Assembly: GCA_029255685.2 (NCBI GenBank)
Contig: CM055317.2
Coordinates: forward strand, 15,269,501-15,333,500
From: Silene conica
Lineage: Eukaryota; Streptophyta; Magnoliopsida; Caryophyllales; Caryophyllaceae
Length of the DNA stretch: 64,000 bases
Reading direction: 5' to 3'
Below are positions 58,792 to 64,000 of this stretch, in pieces. The notes beneath the pieces are model-generated. The model had not been told where the DNA came from. It was given only the letters and a program-made list of their open reading frames with translations, and made no database searches. Position 1 is the stretch's first letter. Every line of letters starts with the position of its first letter. Both the position numbers and the translations under genes were made by a program.

Positions 58792-60696
58792 ATCTATGTC
58801 TCTTTATCGAGTATATATCTATTTCTTAATATTTTCTATGATTTTTTACTTTTGTTTTGGTTGTTTGATGTTGCTGATGATTTTATTCATTAGTTGTTTT
58901 TGTTTGTTATTCCTCTTTAGGATTTAAGGAATTATGATGTTGTTATCAAAGTTTTTGCATGCCTTTTGAGTAGTAATCCTTATACTTAGGAAAAGTATAG
59001 GGTTAGTTATCTCAACGTTAAGTACTCTGCACAAACTGACTTAGCATGCATTTGCGTAGCAAAGGAAATATATGTTCTTGTAATCGTCAAGTGGGTGACC
59101 TTTATTGCCAATTAGCCTCCTGTAAATATCTTATCTTATAATTGTTACGTATATTTACTTCGTTGTTTATGACCAAAAGAACTCCGAGACTCCTATGTTT
59201 GTCCAAATTCTTTTATCATGTGTATGGTGTATTTCTTCTGAGATACAAAAATTATCCCTTGACCATATAATTAAAGAATATATGACTATTATAATATTAT
59301 GAATCACAATATGAAAATATTGTGATGGTTTCAAAATAAACTATAGATCACAATATAATCTTTAGATATTCTATTAGTTACAGTTTTCTATATTATTATG
59401 TCAAATATATCTTTAAGATATTCAAGTTAGATTATGTTTCTAATTATCGTCTTTTGTAATTGTTATATTAGCATCACCTGTAATTAACTTATTTAATTGT
59501 TTATCATTATTATTCATACAAAAAATTATGGGAAATTGGTGCAAAGGTATTATAGTGAATGATCTCGAGGTAGATACATAACTCTTCATTGCAGATTATG
59601 TCGAAAGAAGAACAGATGCAGCCAACCCCAACATGGATTGGATTCGTCAACATAAAGAAGTCGAGTTCAATGACAACTGCAACCAATCCCAAAATGTGGT
59701 TTTAAATAGTCAAGATCTCATTACAAACATCTTTGGCCATCTTCATAGTTGTGCGGATAAGTCAAAGTTGGTCGTGGTATGCAAATCTTGAATAAATTGT
59801 TTTTTATCCGAATTGATCACTTAGTGTTATGCTTAAGTACTTCCATCCTTACGTTACACAGAAATGATGTCAATGGCGTGAAAATAATGCATACGAATGG
59901 TAAGATAGCTTCCAAAATAAAAGCTACAAGTGCTTTATGACAGATCGATGATCAGACGGTCAGATTTCTCCTGCATTTTCAGCAACAACTAAATATATAC
60001 CATTGTGAACATCTTAATCCTCTCAATGATGTTCAAAAGAAGCAAATAAATGATATGTGGCTGGATATGCCACCCACGACATATGTAGAAACGAAACAAA
60101 TTGTTGCACATTTACCAGCTCGATCGAGTAGCTTTCCATTTAGCTGAACAAGTTGATTTGGAATAAGAATGTAATTTATGTAAATATGCTTTATTAAAAA
60201 CTTAATTAATGTATGTCTATTTGGTTAGAAACTTAATTATATGTAAATATGGTTTAATATTATTGTTGATCATCTATTGTTATTGCTGCTTCGATCATCT
60301 GCTACTATTGCGTTAGCTGATGTTTTGTTGATGCATGTTGCTACTGTTGTTGTTGATGTATATAAAGATGAATGTAATGTAAATATGGTTTAATATAGGG
60401 TTGTATAAATGTTTCTAATGAATTTACAATTTAAGAAAGTATAAACAATAACGGTTGTATAGATTAAACATGTTGTTATTAATTTCCTACCAAAAACAAA
60501 TTGGCGCCATATACATATTTACAACGGATAACCTATAGTGGTTATTTACCGTTGTTAAAGCTTCAACAACGGTTGTATACAAATATTTAACCGTTGTTAA
60601 AACTTTTAACAACGGAGGTTATTTCATTCAACAACGCCCGTGTTGTCTTTTAGTAACGGTTAATAGCTGTTGTTGTAGACTGTTTTTGTAGTACTG

Positions 60697-62616
60697 TAAG
60701 CTCAAATAATTCATTGTAAAGCTCATATTCTATTTTATATAACCAATTCAACTGCTTTTATAATCAACTTATAATTTTCTCTTTTTAATAAATGATTACT
60801 ACTTTTTGCATGCAATTAAATGACTTTTACTAATCCATAAGTTTATGGAAAAATTACGATATTAAAAGTTTATATGGCAAACTAAATAACTCTGTATAAT
60901 TAACAAGCGCATTTGAGCTCCTTACTGTTTTTTATTTGGGACAATTTGAGAGGTATTTTTTTACTTGCCGAACTAATTTTGCTTAAAATAATATTATCCG
61001 TTTTAAACTGAAAACTACCTCATATGTGTATTTAGGATGAACCCGAATACATTTTAGTTTTGTCTTAGTCATCTCACATGACTATTTCTAAATTTAAGGC
61101 GGGTATGGTTTCTATATTAAAGACCACAATTTGTGTTTCTTTTAGCAGCTTCTTTTGAAACAGTTACAAGTTTGTGATCTCTCACATTTTTCTCTATTTA
61201 TTCTCCACCTTTTCTTTGTCTTATGCTATAAGTTTGTAACAAATTTTGTCCGCTAAAGAAGAGAATTGTGTTATTTTAGAAGCTCTAGAAGGTTTGGAGG
61301 TCGACTCCATGCATTTCAAGTTTAGAAATGGGTCCCTTTGGACAATTGGCCAACATTAAATAGTCTGTATAACACAACAAATAAAATTCTCTTTGCTTTT
61401 CTCAAGACATGTCTCATTCAAATGAGATCCTATCTTTATTACTCCCTGGACCCGACCCTGCATAATAAATAATAATAATCGAAAATATTATTTAATTTAG
61501 CCGTTGATTTATTTTGGGTATTTTCCTCATTATTAAGACGAGGAAAAAACAAAGGGAATATGAAAGAATAGAAGGAGATAAATAATGTTAAATGAAGATT
61601 ATGTGCAGATTTTGTGGTGCGGCAGTATGTGTATACACTAAAGCTGATCATGTGGTTTGTCAGGAGAGTTGTGATTGGTTTAATTTACACAATTTGGAGT
61701 TTGTATTTATGTGTTGAGATTATTTTCTAATGATTTGGGAAATTAATGTACATTTCTATGATTTGTATCTTTAAACCTCTGACAAGTATAGTGCGGCACT
61801 TCATCTCATGAGTGACCATTTATGATTATTTATGTTCCAAGGTTTTATATGATTTGGCCATGCAAAGGGAAGAAGGGGATGTATTTCTGATTTTTTGTAT
61901 TTTTTTTGTATTAGATAGATCCCAAAAATTTATGAAAAACCGTATTTTGTTAAATATGGACTAAAAGTTGTCTACTTGATAAATGGGAATTGGAAAATCG
62001 GTTTAATATCTAAATTGGTATTTAGATAGAAAACTTGATACTAATTAACAGAGATGGATTGTCAGAAAAATGAAATGAAGGCCAACTTATTTTAATGTAA
62101 ATTAATTGGAGAAAATGAAAAAGATTGATTGATTGGTAAAAGCTCTCTCAATATAAAAATTGGATCATTGATTATTAACGAAAAAATTAAATATTACACA
62201 CATTATACTCTTAAATAAATATGTATATGGAGTTATGGTCCTTATGGACTATGACCATATTCTTTTGAACTGAAATTATTTGTACTGAACTGAATTTATT
62301 TTTGAATGTTATTTTACCATTTGATTTATACTTTTATGTACATTTTGTCCATTCTAATTTAAGAAACTTTAGCTGGCCAAAAAAAATTAAGAAAGTTTCA
62401 TGTATAACTCGATTTTTCATTATAAAAAACCTTAGACACCTCCATCAACCAAATCGTAGACATGCATGCCTCTGCTCTATCTATCATAATTCATAGGTTG
62501 ACAAATGACAACATAGAACAGTTAATTTTATAATTTGGACGTTAATAGACATACGAAAGACGAGATTAAACTTAGTAGATGCAAAGCATGCGGCGACTTA
62601 ATTGACAAACTTAGTA
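60697..62616. other. Intergenic, no gene
   Basis: AT-rich. 61140-61270 has a loose inverted CTTTTAGCAGC/CCGCTAAAGAAG pair that may be a MITE remnant. No supported coding frame. Confidence 0.35.
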
Positions 62617-62646
62617 CATGCATCATGCATGAATGCATGATGCATG
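62617..62646. repeat. 30-bp near-perfect palindrome of CATGCA words
   Basis: Two 14-base arms, CATGCATCATGCAT and its exact reverse complement, around a central GA. It contains four CATGCA or TGCATG words, the core of the RY element bound by B3-domain regulators. No gene lies next to it. Confidence 0.85.
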
Positions 62647-62848
62647 GTAGTCCGTTTTCGTTTTGTGTTGCAACCGTATGGAAAATATGTTGGTCTTTAA
62701 TTAAGATGGACAGAATCACAGAAATGATGATATTAATCTTTGGCTGACTAAATAAGTACACACATTTATTTGGTAAGTCAACTAATTGGAATCTGAATCA
62801 ATTTGCAGGAATATTACACTACAGCAGCTGCACTATACATGTTCACAC

Positions 62849-63067
62849 AATTTTTATTTTTTTTTTCCTTCTTACGACGAGGGGGCGGAATCCTCGGGTC
62901 CATGCATTCCCGCACCACCACATGGACCATATAAGCCATGTTTTTGGGGACTGCAGTGGCCAAGTGGTCATCGCCCAAGTTAGGAGTCGAACCCAGAACT
63001 TCTCAACTCATGCATTTCAAATTTTAAGGTTTAACCTCAACTACAACTGGACTAACACCAGTTGATT
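62849..63067 (-). mobile_element. SINE, 219 bp, with target duplication
   Basis: ATGTTCACAC (62839-62848) and ATGTTCACGC (63068-63077) flank it, one mismatch in ten. On minus it opens GGTGTTAGTCCAGTTG (tRNA A-box-like), has GGTTCGACTCC (B box), then a body with GGGAATGCATGGACCCG, and ends in an A-rich tail (the T-run at 62849-62867 on +). Head, two RNA polymerase III boxes, A-tail and duplication together define a SINE. A truncated relative is at 21730-21828. Confidence 0.85.
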
Positions 63068-63077
63068 ATGTTCACGC

Positions 63078-64000
63078 TTTTTACACTTAATAAAATTAAG
63101 ATTCAAAGTGCAATAGTGCATGAACGTAGGAGTATCAGATATTTTAATGCATTGTAAGTTACCACGTTCTTCGTATATGACTTCATTGAATCATCGCCGC
63201 TGCTGTTTGTCCGAGGAAATAAAGCGGTTAACTAATGTAACAAGGTTGGGAGTCAAACTAAGGACTTCCGGGTCACCAGACTCTGATACAATGAGAAAAA
63301 ACATCTCAATAAATAAAATATTAAGATTATAGTGGATGTTCAACCAACGATTGTTGTACTTGCACCTTAACACGATAGTTTACTTGACTGCCTTTGGCTC
63401 TTAAAATTGGATAACTAATATTTATGCCCTCTTATGAGTGAGAAGATCGACTAAAACCTAACAATTCCGATTATCTTAAAGATTGGATAATTAATATACA
63501 TGCCTTGTTACCAGGTCCCAATGATTTGTATACCTTAACAATTCTTATATCGCATATAAGGGTCTTACGGAAAATCTTATCCTCTTAACCAAAGACGTAT
63601 GGTAGTTCAAAAAATAATTAAGACATAGCACCTGCACTTTGGCTATGTACTCATAAAGTAGTTGAATAATTTCATGAAATTCAGTGCAGAAATAATGTAG
63701 GAAGATAGAAGGCAGGATGGATGAAAGATTTGAGGCAATACTACTCGTGTTTATTAATAGCAACTTGTTTACTTACAAATTATTCGATCTTATAATACAA
63801 TGGAAATGATATACATGCATGATGCATGCTGTCTGTCTGACTACATGAAACTAGTATAGACTATCGAGTAAGTCATTTATATTGGAACGTTGTATGTTCC
63901 CCTAATTCACTTGTGTTGCCTACATCTCTACATCAACTTGCCCTACTCTACTTCTCAAACTAGCCCGATACCGTGAGAATATGAATGTAATGTAAAATAT
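63078..64000. other. Intergenic DNA with a possible second SINE-like motif
   Basis: GGGAGTCAAACTAAGGACTT (63248) followed by CCGGGTCACCAGACTCTG looks like a B-box region on minus, but no A-tail or duplication was found. No gene is seen to the window end. Confidence 0.35.

Larger units (their letters stand above)
56305..58975. repeat. Diverged tandem duplication (about 280 bp) split by a solo LTR
   Basis: 56305-56580 (CGTCGTCGTCTCTTTATCA, GGTATGTATATCTATCTC, TTGATGATTTTATTCA, AATTTTAG) recurs as 56605-56685 plus 58797-58975 with moderate divergence. The solo LTR at 56686-58791 sits within the second unit. Confidence 0.7.
56151..60696. mobile_element. Left-truncated CACTA element with a solo LTR inside
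   Basis: The right end reads, reversed, CAGTACTACAAAAACAGTC, one change from the CACTACTACAAAAA CACTA terminus. 60530-60670 is filled with AACGGTT and AACCGTTGTT in both orientations, and AACGGTT/AACCGTTGTT recur at 56159-56225, so the body spans this interval. The left terminus itself is not found. Internal text near 59600-60150 (for example MQPTPTWIGFVNIKKSSS and KKQINDMWLDMPPTTYVET) looks coding but I recognise no family. Confidence 0.6.

Noticed and set aside
62528-62761. Overlapping plus and minus frames of 70-77 codons around the palindrome
   Set aside because: Symmetry of the palindrome keeps both strands open; no homology or gene structure.

Overview
This is a stretch of plant nuclear DNA, almost certainly a eudicot. 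It is AT-rich, has GT-AG introns, and is dominated by Ty1/copia and Ty3/gypsy LTR retrotransposons, CACTA, hAT and Stowaway DNA transposons, Helitrons and a SINE. The species cannot be named from the sequence. A Caryophyllales-type genome is a guess from the flavour of the repeats, not something shown here. I support only one ordinary host gene in the 64 kb.

Layout. 0.4-3.9 kb: a decayed, 3'-truncated copia element on +. 4.6-5.4 kb: a GC-ended, hAT-like inverted-repeat element in front of the host gene. 5.9-13.4 kb: a 17-exon gene for a mitochondrial type I (DnaJ/Hsp40) co-chaperone of the GFA2 type, 445 aa, reading frame intact across all 16 introns. 14-22.5 kb: a decayed minus-strand copia split by a solo LTR (GACCC/GACCT duplication), which itself holds a second solo LTR (GCTTG duplication), a hAT element (AATATATA duplication), a Stowaway and a SINE-like piece. 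22.5-37 kb: an old plus-strand copia whose gag is split by a young, internally deleted copia. The 3' LTR of that copia is split by a 5.66 kb CACTA element (TTG duplication), which carries a Ulp1/C48-like protease gene and two smaller transposons. The old copia's reverse transcriptase is split by a 629 bp TRIM (TATAT duplication).

37.9-50.7 kb: a near-intact Ty3/gypsy element of the Tat/Retand type with an ATTAT duplication. Its 5' LTR is interrupted by a 2615 bp Helitron. Its gag-pro and pol share one reading frame separated by a UAG in the context UAG-CAA-UCA, which fits the CARYYA readthrough consensus. Between pol and the 3' LTR it carries an antisense gene that resolves into three exons and 571 codons.

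50.7-64 kb: gene-poor DNA with a long-hairpin MITE, an RNase H-like fragment, two abutting degenerate Helitron ends, a truncated second CACTA element holding a 2.1 kb solo LTR with a minisatellite, a 30 bp near-perfect palindrome rich in CATGCA, and a complete minus-strand SINE with target duplication.

The DnaJ gene acts in mitochondrial protein folding with Hsp70. Everything else is mobile DNA, and its nesting gives a relative insertion history. All duplications and LTR lengths were read by eye. Lineage names (Tat/Retand, Ale, Tekay) rest on remembered family traits and would need a database search.
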